Positions 28,030 to 36,432 of a stretch of DNA of 64,000 nucleotides are shown here, piece after piece. Source of the stretch: GCA-002050365 sp038235165. Its GTDB lineage: Bacteria > Acidobacteriota > Blastocatellia > Pyrinomonadales > Pyrinomonadaceae. The notes beneath the pieces were generated by a model. That model searched no databases and had not been told where the DNA came from. It was given only the letters and a program-made list of their open reading frames with translations. Each line of letters begins with the position of its first letter. The first letter of the stretch is position 1. The stretch covers positions 62,001 through 126,000 of the forward strand of contig JBBSUG010000012.1 in the NCBI GenBank assembly GCA_038235165.1. The letters are read 5' to 3'. The translations under genes were made by a program, and so were the position numbers.

Positions 28030-28175
28030 CCGTGTTTCTATGCGGCTAAAAATTAGAGGCGAATATTGTGTGAAAAATAACAGGCATAAACTACAAAATT
28101 CTCGCCGCATTCGGCTTGAAAATATTGCCACTAAAGATTTTGCCATCAATCTTTTCCTTTTCTAAATAATTTAAC
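28030..28175 (+). pseudogene. Decayed partial copy of the restriction endonuclease 5' end
   Basis: This stretch realigns with 26108-26240: the shared leader CGTGTTT...GCTAAAAATTA is followed by AATATT, then a frame reading KITGINYKIL against KITGLKYKVL in the intact gene, and, after a shift, TKDFAIN against IKDSDVN. An internal TGA and a frame change make it non-coding. A duplication or recombination remnant that brackets the methylase gene. Confidence 0.7.
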
Positions 28176-28180
28176 TTTAT

Positions 28181-29620
28181 ATGTCTGATTTTATTGCGAA
28201 CAAGTCTGTTCAAACGACGGACAATGCTGTCGAAAATAAAAGTTTCTGGTCAATTTTGCGTGAAGCGGTGCGCGGTTCCGAGCGCGATTTTACATCGGGT
28301 TCGCTGGGGACGGCGATTTTTTTGCTGTCTGTGCCGATGGTTTTGGAAATGCTCGGCGAAAGTTTGTTTGCCGTCGTTGATATATTTTTCGTCGCCAGAC
28401 TCGGCGCGGGTGCGGTCGCCGTCGTCGGTTTGACCGAAGCGATGGTCGTGATTGTTTACGCGCTGGCGATGGGCATTTCGATTGGCGCGTCGGCGACGGT
28501 AGCGCGGCGTGTGGGTGAAGGCGATAAAGAAGGCGCGGCGCAGACGGTAGTTCAGGTTTTGTATCTCGGTTTGATCGTTTCAGCGGTTTTAAGTGCGGTC
28601 GGCTTGCTGTTTGCTCCGCAATTGCTCGCCTTAATGGGCGCGGAAGAGGCGGTTGTCGCACAGGGAACGAATTTTATGCGGGTGATGCTCGGCGGGAATT
28701 TCGTCATCGTATTTTTGTTTTTGATTAACGGAATTTTTCGCGGGGCGGGCAATGCGGCGATTGCGATGCGCGTGTTGTGGGTGGCGAATGTTCTGAACAT
28801 TATTCTCGCGCCGTGTTTTATTTTCGGAATTTGGTTTTTTCCCGAACTCGGTGTCACCGGCGCGGCGGTCGGCACGACCATCGGGCGCGGAACCGGAGTT
28901 CTATATGCACTTTACGCGCTGATGAAAAGTGACGGACGTTTTGCGATAGAACGCCGACATTTGAAATTTGTTCCGGCGGCGATTTGGAAATTGACTAAAC
29001 TTTCCGCCTCGGCTTCACTGCAAACTTTGATTGGAATGACAAGCTGGGTCGGGCTGATTCGCATCGTTTCCGCATTTGGCACGGATGCCGTCGCCGGTTA
29101 TCAAATCGGGATTCGCGTGATTATTTTCGCGCTGCTGCCGTCGGTCGGGGTCAGTAACGCGGCGGCGACGCTGGTCGGACAGAGTTTAGGCGCGGGGAAA
29201 CCCGAACGTGCCGAAAAAGCCGTCTGGACTGCCGCTTTTTACAGTGCCGGTTTTTTAACATTGGTCGGCATTCTGCTCGCCATTTTCGCCGTGCCGATTG
29301 TCTCGATTTTTACGACCGAGCCGGTGGTGGCGAAATACGCTTCCGATTGTCTGTTGATCGTTTCACTCGGTTTTCTGTTTTACGGATTCGGAATGGTGAT
29401 TGAAACCGCTTTTAACGGCGCGGGCGACACGGTGACACCGACGTATCTCAATATTTTTATTTTCTGGCTGTTTGAAATTCCGCTCGCTTACACGCTCGCC
29501 TTTCATTTCGGACTGGCGGAATACGGCGTGTTCTGGTCAATCACGATTGCATTTTCCCTGCTCGCCGTCGCCGCTGCGATACTTTTCAGACGCGGAAAGT
29601 GGAAGAGTAAAGTTGTTTAG
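28181..29620 (+). CDS. MATE-family efflux transporter
   Basis: 479 residues with about 12 hydrophobic segments in two similar halves. LFAVVDIFFVARLGAGAVAV is the typical MATE helix 1-2 region, and the second-half counterpart is VGLIRIVSAFGTDAVAGYQI. VGQSLGAGKPERA marks the loop of the C-lobe. Exports cationic drugs or metabolites using Na+ or H+ gradients; the substrate is unknown. A cytosolic N-terminal extension of ~45 residues precedes the first helix. Follows the R-M block on the same strand but with host-like codon use. Confidence 0.93.
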   Translation: MSDFIANKSVQTTDNAVENKSFWSILREAVRGSERDFTSGSLGTAIFLLSVPMVLEMLGESLFAVVDIFFVARLGAGAVAVVGLTEAMVVIVYALAMGISIGASATVARRVGEGDKEGAAQTVVQVLYLGLIVSAVLSAVGLLFAPQLLALMGAEEAVVAQGTNFMRVMLGGNFVIVFLFLINGIFRGAGNAAIAMRVLWVANVLNIILAPCFIFGIWFFPELGVTGAAVGTTIGRGTGVLYALYALMKSDGRFAIERRHLKFVPAAIWKLTKLSASASLQTLIGMTSWVGLIRIVSAFGTDAVAGYQIGIRVIIFALLPSVGVSNAAATLVGQSLGAGKPERAEKAVWTAAFYSAGFLTLVGILLAIFAVPIVSIFTTEPVVAKYASDCLLIVSLGFLFYGFGMVIETAFNGAGDTVTPTYLNIFIFWLFEIPLAYTLAFHFGLAEYGVFWSITIAFSLLAVAAAILFRRGKWKSKVV

Positions 29621-29716
29621 AGAAAATTGCAGGCTTCTGCCTCAATATAATTTCCTTGATAATTTTGGTGTTATTTGCGCCGCAGCCGACACCCGGAATT
29701 TTCAACCGTTCATATT

Positions 29717-29965
29717 TTACGTTTTATCGGCAATTTCGGTAACACGGCAACGCGGGCAAAGCAAAATCCGGTGCGCTGCGTCCGCCCATTGCGCCAACGC
29801 CTGATTGGAAAAACGCGGTTTTTTGCTTTCCGCTTCACCCTCGCGCATCAAGCGGGAAGTTTTGTGTTCCGCGTCATCATTTTGTGCGCTTAGTTCAGGT
29901 TCACAGGCTTTACAAATCCAACCGAAACCGTCGTTGTAAAAATTATCTATTTCAATTTTCTCCAT
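29717..29965 (-). CDS. Small protein with paired CxxC motifs (zinc-ribbon-like)
   Basis: About 82 residues from ATG 29965 (EKIEIDNFYNDGFGWICKAC). Two CxxC knuckles, CKAC at ~17-20 and CPRC near the C-terminus, are separated by a polar, charged linker, enough for one structural zinc. No further family recognised. The frame is open to 29986 but the internal ATG gives the natural N-terminus. It lies downstream of the htrA-like gene, after a terminator. Confidence 0.6.
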   Translation of the reverse strand: MEKIEIDNFYNDGFGWICKACEPELSAQNDDAEHKTSRLMREGEAESKKPRFSNQALAQWADAAHRILLCPRCRVTEIADKT

Positions 29966-30008
29966 AAAAACATTTAAGATTATCACATTCAGACGGCGGC
30001 AAAAAGTA

Positions 30009-30044
30009 AAAGGTAAAAGACGAGATATGCCGTCTTTTACCTTT
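30009..30044 (-). terminator. Rho-independent terminator of the HtrA-like gene
   Basis: Perfect 14-bp stem AAAGGTAAAAGACG/CGTCTTTTACCTTT with 8-nt loop; the minus strand continues TACTTTTTG. Confidence 0.75.
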
Positions 30045-30072
30045 ATTAATTTACGGAAATTAAGTTTGATTG

Positions 30073-31266
30073 CTAAAACCGCTGTCCCTGACCGCCTGAA
30101 CTTTGCAAGGAGGGTAAAAGTTTGACCGGCAGCGTCATCGTTTTGCCGTCACGATAAAGTTCGACTTGAACTGATTCACCAATCTGTTTTTTATCAAGCA
30201 CCCGGTAAAGATCGTCCGTCGAGTTTGTTTTTTGATTGTCCACGGAAATAATAATATCGCCTAAATCACCGTTCGACGAAATTCCACGCAAACCGGCACG
30301 ATCAGCCGAACCGCCGGGACTAACTTGATAGACGAGCAAACCGTCTTCAACGGGAAGCTGATAGCCGCGCTGAACGAAATCGCTGACGCTCGGTGTTACC
30401 GCGCTGAGTTTCGCGCGACGCACTTCACCAAATTGAATGAGCTGCGGCACGACCCGTTTGGCAATGTTGACCGGAATTGCAAAACCGACACCGACCGAAC
30501 CGCCCGCCGGCGACAATATTTGCGAATTGATGCCGATCATCCGACCGAATTTATCAATTAGCGGTCCGCCCGAATTTCCCGGATTGATTGACGCATCGGT
30601 CTGAATCGCGCCTTCAATCGGACGATTGTTGCGGGCGCGAATCGGACGCTGCAACCCGGAAATAACGCCTGTCGTCAAAGTTCTGTCTAACCCGAACGGA
30701 TTGCCGATTGCCAAAACTTTTTGTCCGACAACGAGTTTATCCGAATCACTGAACGGAATAACTGTCAATCCTTCTTTCGGAGGGTCAATCTGAAGGACGG
30801 CTAAATCAGTGTCAGGGTCGCCGCCAACCACTTTTGCCGGGTAAATTTTATCGCCGCCGAGACTAACCGTTAATTTCTGTGCGCCTTCGATAACGTGATA
30901 ATTTGTCAAAATATGACCCTGCGCGTCAATTACCGAACCGGAACCGGAACCTTTTCCTTCCTGAACGCCGCCCCAAAAATCCTGCTGGTAAGATGTTGAA
31001 GTGATGAACGCGACACCCGGCGAAAGCGATTTATAAACTTCAATGCTGTTTTGCTCATCGCTGACCGCCGCCGGATCGGAAATTCCCGCCACGGTTTCCG
31101 CTGGCGGTGCGTTTTCCGCCAACGCCACGCTGCTTCCGTTGCGCGGCTGCCAAAAACTGCCGAAATTGCCCAACAAAGCCATTACGCCGACGGCGATGAT
31201 CGCCGAAGCGAAGGCTAAAAATAAAATCTGACGTGCCGATAACTGATAAATTGCTTTTTTTGACAT
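30073..31266 (-). CDS. HtrA/DegP-like membrane-anchored serine protease
   Basis: 397 residues: an N-terminal signal anchor (QILFLAFASAIIAVGVMALL), a trypsin-like S1C domain with catalytic His in TNYHVIEGA, Asp in PDTDLAVLQI and Ser in INPGNSGGPL, then a single PDZ domain (DGLLVYQVSPGGSADRAGLRG). Acts in the periplasm on misfolded or regulatory substrates; one PDZ and a membrane anchor are closer to DegS/HtrA than DegP. Monocistronic. Confidence 0.92.
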   Translation of the reverse strand: MSKKAIYQLSARQILFLAFASAIIAVGVMALLGNFGSFWQPRNGSSVALAENAPPAETVAGISDPAAVSDEQNSIEVYKSLSPGVAFITSTSYQQDFWGGVQEGKGSGSGSVIDAQGHILTNYHVIEGAQKLTVSLGGDKIYPAKVVGGDPDTDLAVLQIDPPKEGLTVIPFSDSDKLVVGQKVLAIGNPFGLDRTLTTGVISGLQRPIRARNNRPIEGAIQTDASINPGNSGGPLIDKFGRMIGINSQILSPAGGSVGVGFAIPVNIAKRVVPQLIQFGEVRRAKLSAVTPSVSDFVQRGYQLPVEDGLLVYQVSPGGSADRAGLRGISSNGDLGDIIISVDNQKTNSTDDLYRVLDKKQIGESVQVELYRDGKTMTLPVKLLPSLQSSGGQGQRF

Positions 31267-31350
31267 AATTCCTTTCCTTCTTATCTGTCCCGTATAAATT
31301 TGGTTTTAAGATGCAATATTTTTAATTGTGCGTTGCGTTTTTGTTTACGA

Positions 31351-31392
31351 AAAAAAAAGCCCGCGTGTTTCAATCAACTTTGAAACACGCGG
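31351..31392 (-). terminator. Rho-independent terminator
   Basis: Perfect 12-bp stem CCGCGTGTTTCA/TGAAACACGCGG, 8-nt loop, and on the minus strand GGGC followed by T8. No annotated minus-strand gene ends just upstream of it, because ispH already has its own terminator at 31585-31637. Confidence 0.85.
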
Positions 31393-31560
31393 CTGAGTTA
31401 AGATATAACGACCAATCAACGGATAAAAGCAAAAACAGTGTGCGACCGGGATTCATTTGTGCCGCTCGAATTTTATCCTGCATTTTTCTTGTCCCTAACG
31501 ACTGCTTTACGGTCATTAAAAAGAATCTTTAAGATTTAACTGCTTTGTCCTGTCTGCTGA
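31393..31560 (-). ncRNA. Candidate small RNA between two terminators
   Basis: In the ~400-bp gap 31267-31664, a strong minus-strand terminator (31351-31392) has no protein gene to serve. The ~170 nt before it could be a small transcript; a short hairpin (AATGAC/GTCGTT) lies inside. A 37-codon frame (MQDKIRAAQMNPGR...) is also possible here. No known RNA family recognised; boundaries are approximate. Confidence 0.3.
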
Positions 31561-31584
31561 ATTTTTGTGCGCGATATTTATCAA

Positions 31585-31637
31585 AAAGAGAGTAACTGAA
31601 ATTATCAAGCATTTGATGATTTCAATTACTCTCTTTT
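31585..31637. terminator. Terminator of ispH (possibly bidirectional)
   Basis: An 18-bp stem, AAAGAGAGTAACTGAAAT with ATTTCAATTACTCTCTTT (one mismatch), flanked by A and T tracts, 28 nt after the ispH stop. Confidence 0.85.
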
Positions 31638-31664
31638 ATTTCGAGCGCCATTAAAAAGACAAAA

Positions 31665-32528
31665 TCAGCTTAAAGCCAAACCGTCTTCCAGTTTGATTTC
31701 TTCGAGTTTTTTTGTGATTTGTTCAATCAACCAATTGGGCGTTGACGCACCCGCCGTCACGCCGACTGTTTCCACACCGCGCAAATCTTCGATATTTATT
31801 TCATCACCGGTTTCAATCAAGAAACTCTTTTCGCACTGTTCGAGACAAACAGCAAGCAATTTTCGGCTGTTCGATGAATGACGACCGCCGATAATATAAA
31901 AAGCATCAACTTCTCCTGCCAAAGCCCGCGCCGCATCCTGACGGTCACGGGTCGCCGAACAAATCGTGTTGACAACCTGTGTCTCGCCATCCGCTTTTTG
32001 TTTGACGGCTTCCGCCACGTCGAAAAAATTTTGCAACTTAATAGTCGTCTGCGAAACGACCAGCGGGTTTTTGAGCGTCGGCAGTGCGGCAACTTCGGCG
32101 ACGTCGCGGACGACAAAAGTATGTTCCGGCGCGTAACCGAACACGCCGACCATTTCAGGGTGATCGGGATTTCCGACAACGATGACGTGACGATCTTCCG
32201 CCGCCGCACGGGACGCGAGTTTCTGCACCTTCGTCACAAACGGGCAAGTCGCGTCAACCACTTTTGAAGCCTTTTCGCGCAGTTCGCGTTCGACCTGCGG
32301 GGTCACGCCGTGAGCGCGAATGACGGCTGTTTCGCCGCGCTGTATCTGCACCGGCTCGCTGATCGTCGCTACGCCCTGTGCCGCCAGCCGCGACATTTCC
32401 TGATCGTTGTGAATCAGCGGACCAAGAGCGCGAACCGTGTCACCCTCGCTCAACGCTTCTTCGACCATCTCAACGGCGCGTTCGACACCGAAACAAAAAC
32501 CATATTCATCTGCCAGTAAAACTTTCAT
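31665..32528 (-). CDS. ispH: 4-hydroxy-3-methylbut-2-enyl diphosphate reductase
   Basis: 287 residues, last enzyme of the MEP isoprenoid pathway: reduces HMBPP to IPP and DMAPP with a [4Fe-4S] cluster. The three cluster cysteines appear in GFCFGVERA, DATCPFVTK and NTICSATRD. IHNDQE, RAHGV and GGRHSSNSRKL are substrate-binding blocks. The LLADEYGFCFGV start is normal, so the ATG at 32528 is secure. Confidence 0.97.
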   Translation of the reverse strand: MKVLLADEYGFCFGVERAVEMVEEALSEGDTVRALGPLIHNDQEMSRLAAQGVATISEPVQIQRGETAVIRAHGVTPQVERELREKASKVVDATCPFVTKVQKLASRAAAEDRHVIVVGNPDHPEMVGVFGYAPEHTFVVRDVAEVAALPTLKNPLVVSQTTIKLQNFFDVAEAVKQKADGETQVVNTICSATRDRQDAARALAGEVDAFYIIGGRHSSNSRKLLAVCLEQCEKSFLIETGDEINIEDLRGVETVGVTAGASTPNWLIEQITKKLEEIKLEDGLALS

Positions 32529-32601
32529 TTTTTACAAATCCTTTTTCGCTATAAAAGCGTAAAACCACTTGTATTTTAACAAATGCTTGCCGGAAATAAA
32601 A

Positions 32602-33420
32602 CTAATGCGGCGGAAAAGTTTTGATCGCTTGCAGATAATCTTCTTTTGACTTTGCGAAAACATCATTGTGATTAGCTTTATCCGACCAAAAAGAAAATTT
32701 CGGCTCATTAGCGGCAGCAAACAACATTTCGCCGTGCCAAAAAGGAATTATGCTGTCCTGTTTTCCGTGAATAAACAAAACCGGACATTTAACCTGTTTG
32801 ATTTTGTTTAGATTTTGAAACTTATCAAACGGAAAAATTTTGTATTTTGTCAGAACGCGAAAAGCTGAAACAAAAGAACTTTCAACTATCAAACCGCCGC
32901 AGATTTTACGCGAAGCCAAATCAATTGAAACCGCGCCGCCGAGCGAACGTCCGTGAATAATAATGTTTTTTGGCGCAATTTTCAGTTCATCCGTTAGGTA
33001 ATTGTAAGCTGCCTCAATATCCTGGTATGAATTTTCTTCACCGGGCTTACCTTCGCTCGTTCCGTAACCACGATAATCATAAGCAAAAACTGAAAAACCG
33101 GCATTTTGCAGTTCTTTCAAAAAAGGTGTTGCCGTCCCGATGTCTTCGGCGTTGCCATGACTAAAAAGAATGGTGTATTCGGCATTTTGATTTTGAAAAT
33201 ATTTAGCGGAAATTTTCTCACCGTTTGGAGCATCAATTTTAATTACTGAATCGTCATGCTTATAAAAAGTCGTTTGCGGTTGGAAAATAATGCTATCGGC
33301 AAACGAATGAGCCAAGATCATTGCAATCAAGTAGAGCAAAATTAAAATTACTAAAGTCGAACGAAACAATCGCCTAAAGCTAAATTCTCCGATTAAAGCG
33401 TTTCTTGACTTCAAATTCAT
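32602..33420 (-). CDS. Alpha/beta hydrolase with N-terminal membrane anchor
   Basis: About 272 residues. One transmembrane helix (LVILILLYLIAMILAHSF), then a BEM46/YfhR-like hydrolase: ILFSHGNAEDIG, YDYRGYGTSEGKP, nucleophile elbow HGRSLGGA, Asp in HGKQDSIIP and His in KANHNDVF. ATG 33420 directly follows the ruvB stop (TAAaATG); a TTG at 33429 would overlap it. Probably the last gene of a ruvA-ruvB-hydrolase operon. Substrate unknown. Confidence 0.85.
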   Translation of the reverse strand: MNLKSRNALIGEFSFRRLFRSTLVILILLYLIAMILAHSFADSIIFQPQTTFYKHDDSVIKIDAPNGEKISAKYFQNQNAEYTILFSHGNAEDIGTATPFLKELQNAGFSVFAYDYRGYGTSEGKPGEENSYQDIEAAYNYLTDELKIAPKNIIIHGRSLGGAVSIDLASRKICGGLIVESSFVSAFRVLTKYKIFPFDKFQNLNKIKQVKCPVLFIHGKQDSIIPFWHGEMLFAAANEPKFSFWSDKANHNDVFAKSKEDYLQAIKTFPPH

Positions 33421-33421
33421 T

Positions 33422-34465
33422 TTAATCAAATAAACCCGGCGAATCTGCTCTTTTCATCAAATCTTCCAAACCCAGATGTTGATACGCGAGTCGCGTTGCC
33501 AATCTACCGCGCGGCGTGCGATTTAGGAATCCGCATTGAATCAAATACGGTTCGATAATTTCCTCAATCGAGTCTTTTTCTTCGTGAATCGAAGCCGAAA
33601 TCGTTCCCAAACCGACTGGACCGCCGTCAAATTTTTCGATGATCGTCAAAAGCAATTTGCGGTCAACTTCATCCAAGCCGAAAGTATCAACTTCCATCCG
33701 GTTGAGCGCGTCTTTAGCGACTTCTTCGGTGATTTTGCCTTCGTAATCAACTTCCGCGTAATCGCGCACACGCCGCAAAAGCCGGTTAGCGATGCGCGGC
33801 GTTCCGCGTGAACGTCTGGCGATTTCCGTTGCGCCGTTCGGTTCTATTTCGACATTTAAAATCTCCGCCGACCGCACAATAATCGTCTGCAAATCTTCGA
33901 TGTTGTAGAAATCGAGATGAAACTGAATACCGAAACGCCCGCGCAAAGGCGCAGTTATCAAACCCGGACGAGTAGTCGCGCCGACGAGCGTAAATTTTGG
34001 AAGTTCCAACTTGATCGAACGCGCCGCCGTGCCTTGCCCGATCATCAAGTCCAAATTGTAATCTTCCATCGCCGGATAGAGAACTTCTTCAATCGCCGGA
34101 TTCAAGCGGTGAATTTCGTCAATAAACAAAACATCACCTTCCGCCAAATTCGTCAAAATCGCCGCTAAATCTCCGGCTTTTTCAATAATCGGTCCGGCAG
34201 TTGACTTTAGTTCCGCGCCCATTTCGTTGGCGACAATTATTGAAAGCGTCGTTTTTCCGACTCCGGGCGGACCAAACAACAAAATATGATCCAACGCTTC
34301 GCGGCGTTTGAGCGCGGCTTGCATAAAGATTCGCATATTGTCTTTGACCTTTTTCTGCCCGATATATTCGGCAAGCCGAGTCGGACGCAGAGACAATTCC
34401 AACTGCTTTTCATCTTCAAAAGCATTGCCGTCGCGGTTGTCGTTATTTTCAAAATCTTCGGTCAT
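33422..34465 (-). CDS. ruvB: Holliday junction branch-migration helicase subunit RuvB
   Basis: 347 residues of normal length. AAA+ motor: Walker A LLFGPPGVGKTT, Walker B VLFIDEIHRL, sensor TLVGATTRPGLIT, and the C-terminal winged helix (IEPYLIQCGFLNRTPRGRLAT). Hexamers pump DNA through RuvA-bound junctions. Nine nt after ruvA. The N-terminal ~25 residues are acidic and variable. No ruvC in the window. Confidence 0.97.
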   Translation of the reverse strand: MTEDFENNDNRDGNAFEDEKQLELSLRPTRLAEYIGQKKVKDNMRIFMQAALKRREALDHILLFGPPGVGKTTLSIIVANEMGAELKSTAGPIIEKAGDLAAILTNLAEGDVLFIDEIHRLNPAIEEVLYPAMEDYNLDLMIGQGTAARSIKLELPKFTLVGATTRPGLITAPLRGRFGIQFHLDFYNIEDLQTIIVRSAEILNVEIEPNGATEIARRSRGTPRIANRLLRRVRDYAEVDYEGKITEEVAKDALNRMEVDTFGLDEVDRKLLLTIIEKFDGGPVGLGTISASIHEEKDSIEEIIEPYLIQCGFLNRTPRGRLATRLAYQHLGLEDLMKRADSPGLFD

Positions 34466-34474
34466 TGTTAAGTT

Positions 34475-35089
34475 TTAGCCTTTAGCAAGGAGTTGCAAAC
34501 TTCTTCGCAGCAATTTTTGCACGGACATTTCTGTCCCTTCCTGCATCGCCTGTTTCAAGGCTTTTTCGGCGGCGTTGGAATGATAACCGAGATTGCTGAG
34601 CGCGGAAATCGCATCGTCGTAAACATTGTCGCCGGATATTTGCGGAATTCCTTCGGACTTCATTTCTTCGGACGAAATGGCGGAAAGTTTGGTGATTTTG
34701 TCGCGCAGTTCGATGACTAATCTTTCCGCCGTTTTTTTGCCGACACCCGGAATCGAATTCAATCTTGCTAAATTATTCTGACGAATCGCGCCAATGATTT
34801 CGTCCGCGCTCATTCCCGAGAGTGCCGTGATCGCCGATTTCGGACCGATACCGGAAACGGAGATTAACAGCAGAAAAAGTTCGCGTTCACGAATGGTTTT
34901 AAAGCCGAAAAGCTGCAACGTATCTTCACGAACGTAAGTGAAAATCCGCAGCGAAACATCTTCGCCGATTTCGCCCAAATCGTAAAAAGTCGAAAGCGGA
35001 ATCATCACGTCGTAGCCGACTCCGCCGACATCCACAATGACCGAATTTGCTTCTTTTTCCAGTAGTTTTCCCGATAGATAAGCAATCAT
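34475..35089 (-). CDS. ruvA: Holliday junction-binding protein RuvA
   Basis: 204 residues: N-terminal OB fold (MIAYLSGKLLEKEANSVIVDV, GVGYDVMIP), two helix-hairpin-helix segments (LLISVSGIGPKSAITALSG; LNSIPGVGKKTAERLVIEL), and a C-terminal UBA-like RuvB-binding domain (AISALSNLGYHSNAAEKAL). First gene of the ruvAB operon. Confidence 0.97.
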   Translation of the reverse strand: MIAYLSGKLLEKEANSVIVDVGGVGYDVMIPLSTFYDLGEIGEDVSLRIFTYVREDTLQLFGFKTIRERELFLLLISVSGIGPKSAITALSGMSADEIIGAIRQNNLARLNSIPGVGKKTAERLVIELRDKITKLSAISSEEMKSEGIPQISGDNVYDDAISALSNLGYHSNAAEKALKQAMQEGTEMSVQKLLRRSLQLLAKG

Positions 35090-35091
35090 AT

Positions 35092-35109
35092 TGTTTCACA
35101 CTTGAAACA
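35092..35109. promoter_or_regulatory. 18-bp palindrome in the ruvA/rex divergent gap
   Basis: TGTTTCA-CACT-TGAAACA, a perfect 7-4-7 inverted repeat, the same geometry as Rex operators (TTGTGAA-N4-TTCACAA) but different bases. It overlaps the ribosome site of ruvA and lies 105 bp before rex. An operator for some dimeric regulator is likely; Rex itself uncertain. Confidence 0.4.
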
Positions 35110-35172
35110 TAAATTGTAATGGATAAATAATTTAAGGGCAACGATAAAAAACGGTTTCGGCATCTTTGTAGT

Positions 35173-35203
35173 TTGAAAACTTTTTCACATTCGCTTTTAT
35201 AAC
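35173..35203 (+). promoter_or_regulatory. Possible rex promoter
   Basis: TTGAAA (35173-35178), 19-bp spacer, TATAAC (35198-35203). The start would be only a few bases before the rex ATG (35214), implying a very short leader. Confidence 0.35.
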
Positions 35204-35213
35204 CGGCAAAATA

Positions 35214-35897
35214 ATGAAGGTCGAGAAAATATCGGAACTGACAACCAACCGTTTGAGCGTCTATCTGCGCTGTTTGAATGAACTCGCAGATGAAGGCGCG
35301 AAAACCGTTTCGTCCGATAAACTGGCAGAGCGTTTTCATCTTAACTCGGCGCAGATTCGGAAAGATTTAGCGTATTTCGGCGAATTCGGCGTGCGCGGTG
35401 TCGGTTATTACGTCGAAGATTTACGCAAGGATTTGACGAAAATTCTCGGACTTGAAAATGAACACTGCGTGGCAATCGTCGGCGCGGGCAGGTTGGGAAC
35501 GGCTCTAACGGATTATTACGGTTTTTCGCAGTCAAATTTTACGGTCGCCGCACTGTTTGACGCAGACGCGGATAAGATCGGAAAAAATGTCGGCGAGGTC
35601 GAGATTTTTGACATAAAAGACTTTGCTGAAATTGTCAAAAGAGATAAGATAGATGTTGCGGTCATTGCCGTTCCCGCGCCTTTTGCCCAAGAAGTTCTGG
35701 ATAAAGTTACTGCCGCCGGAATAAAAGCCGTGATGAATTTTGCGCCGACTCCATTGCGAGCGAGCGAGGATGTTAAATTGAAAACGGTTGATTTGACGAT
35801 TTCACTCGAAAGTCTCGCGTATTTTTTGGCACAACCGAACGGTTCGAATGGTAAAAGTTTGAAGACGAACTTAAACGAACGACAAAATAAGGGATAA
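35214..35897 (+). CDS. rex: Redox-sensing transcriptional repressor Rex
   Basis: 227 residues. N-terminal winged helix (LSVYLRCLNELADEGAKTVSS...HLNSAQIRKDLAYFGEFG) and a Rossmann domain with the NAD(H) motif VAIVGAGRLGTAL, then PAPFAQEVLDKVTAAGIKAVMNFAP. Rex dimers leave DNA when NADH rises, controlling fermentation and respiration genes. It stands just upstream of the microcompartment operon on the same strand, which may be a target. The C-terminal ~18 residues are a polar tail beyond the family core. Confidence 0.95.
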   Translation: MKVEKISELTTNRLSVYLRCLNELADEGAKTVSSDKLAERFHLNSAQIRKDLAYFGEFGVRGVGYYVEDLRKDLTKILGLENEHCVAIVGAGRLGTALTDYYGFSQSNFTVAALFDADADKIGKNVGEVEIFDIKDFAEIVKRDKIDVAVIAVPAPFAQEVLDKVTAAGIKAVMNFAPTPLRASEDVKLKTVDLTISLESLAYFLAQPNGSNGKSLKTNLNERQNKG

Positions 35898-35964
35898 GAT
35901 AGAGTTTTAATTGTTGAAACTTTTGGCTCTGATTTTTAGTATTAAATTTAACGAGGTGATTTTT

Positions 35965-36315
35965 ATGTGTTGTAAAGGATTTTTAAGCAGAATTGTTCCG
36001 TTTTTCCTGACATTTGCTGTCGGGTTGTTTATCGCCAGCTTCTTTGTCACGATTGCCGCGCCGACTTTTCGTCTTCCGTTTCGCGGCGAACGCCGAAGAC
36101 ATTTAGAGCGCGACCGGATGATGGAATATGAAAATCAAAGGCTGAATGAGGAAAATTCGCTTTTGAGAAGACAGTTGAATGATACGGATAAAAGCAGCGT
36201 CAAAAATCTCAAATATACTCTTGATTACGACGTTCCGCCGGTTCCGTTGACACCGCCGCCAGCACCGCCTGTGCCGCCGGTACCTTCAAATACGGTTCCT
36301 TATTCGAGAAGATAG
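35965..36315 (+). CDS. Small membrane protein, MCCK family
   Basis: About 116 residues from ATG 35965, chosen for GAGGTG 8 nt upstream; the frame extends to 35911. It starts MCCKGFLSRIVPFFLTF with one transmembrane helix, then a charged coiled-coil-like stretch (RMMEYENQRLNEENSLLRRQL) and a proline-rich tail (PPVPLTPPPAPPVPPVP). The next frame (36433) begins MCCKNLWKK, so the two are paralogues. Paired N-terminal cysteines could be lipidated or bind metal. No function known. Confidence 0.6.
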   Translation: MCCKGFLSRIVPFFLTFAVGLFIASFFVTIAAPTFRLPFRGERRRHLERDRMMEYENQRLNEENSLLRRQLNDTDKSSVKNLKYTLDYDVPPVPLTPPPAPPVPPVPSNTVPYSRR

Positions 36316-36342
36316 TTTTTATCTAACGAATAAAAAATAACA

Positions 36343-36420
36343 AACCACAGATTAGCCGAATAAACGCGATTGAAATTTTTTCTCGGCGTTTGAATGTGCT
36401 AATCTGTGGTTAATTTTTTT
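36343..36420 (+). terminator. Long hairpin terminator
   Basis: A 14-bp perfect outer stem (AACCACAGATTAGC/GCTAATCTGTGGTT) with an inner AAACGC/GCGTTT pairing, followed by AATTTTTTT. The CACAGATTAGC word is also seen in many dispersed bacterial repeats. Confidence 0.7.
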
Positions 36421-36432
36421 ACGGGAGAAATT

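Noticed and set aside
36343..36420. CACAGATTAGC hairpin as a CRISPR repeat
   Set aside because: A single inverted pair ending in a T-run is a terminator; no direct repeats follow.
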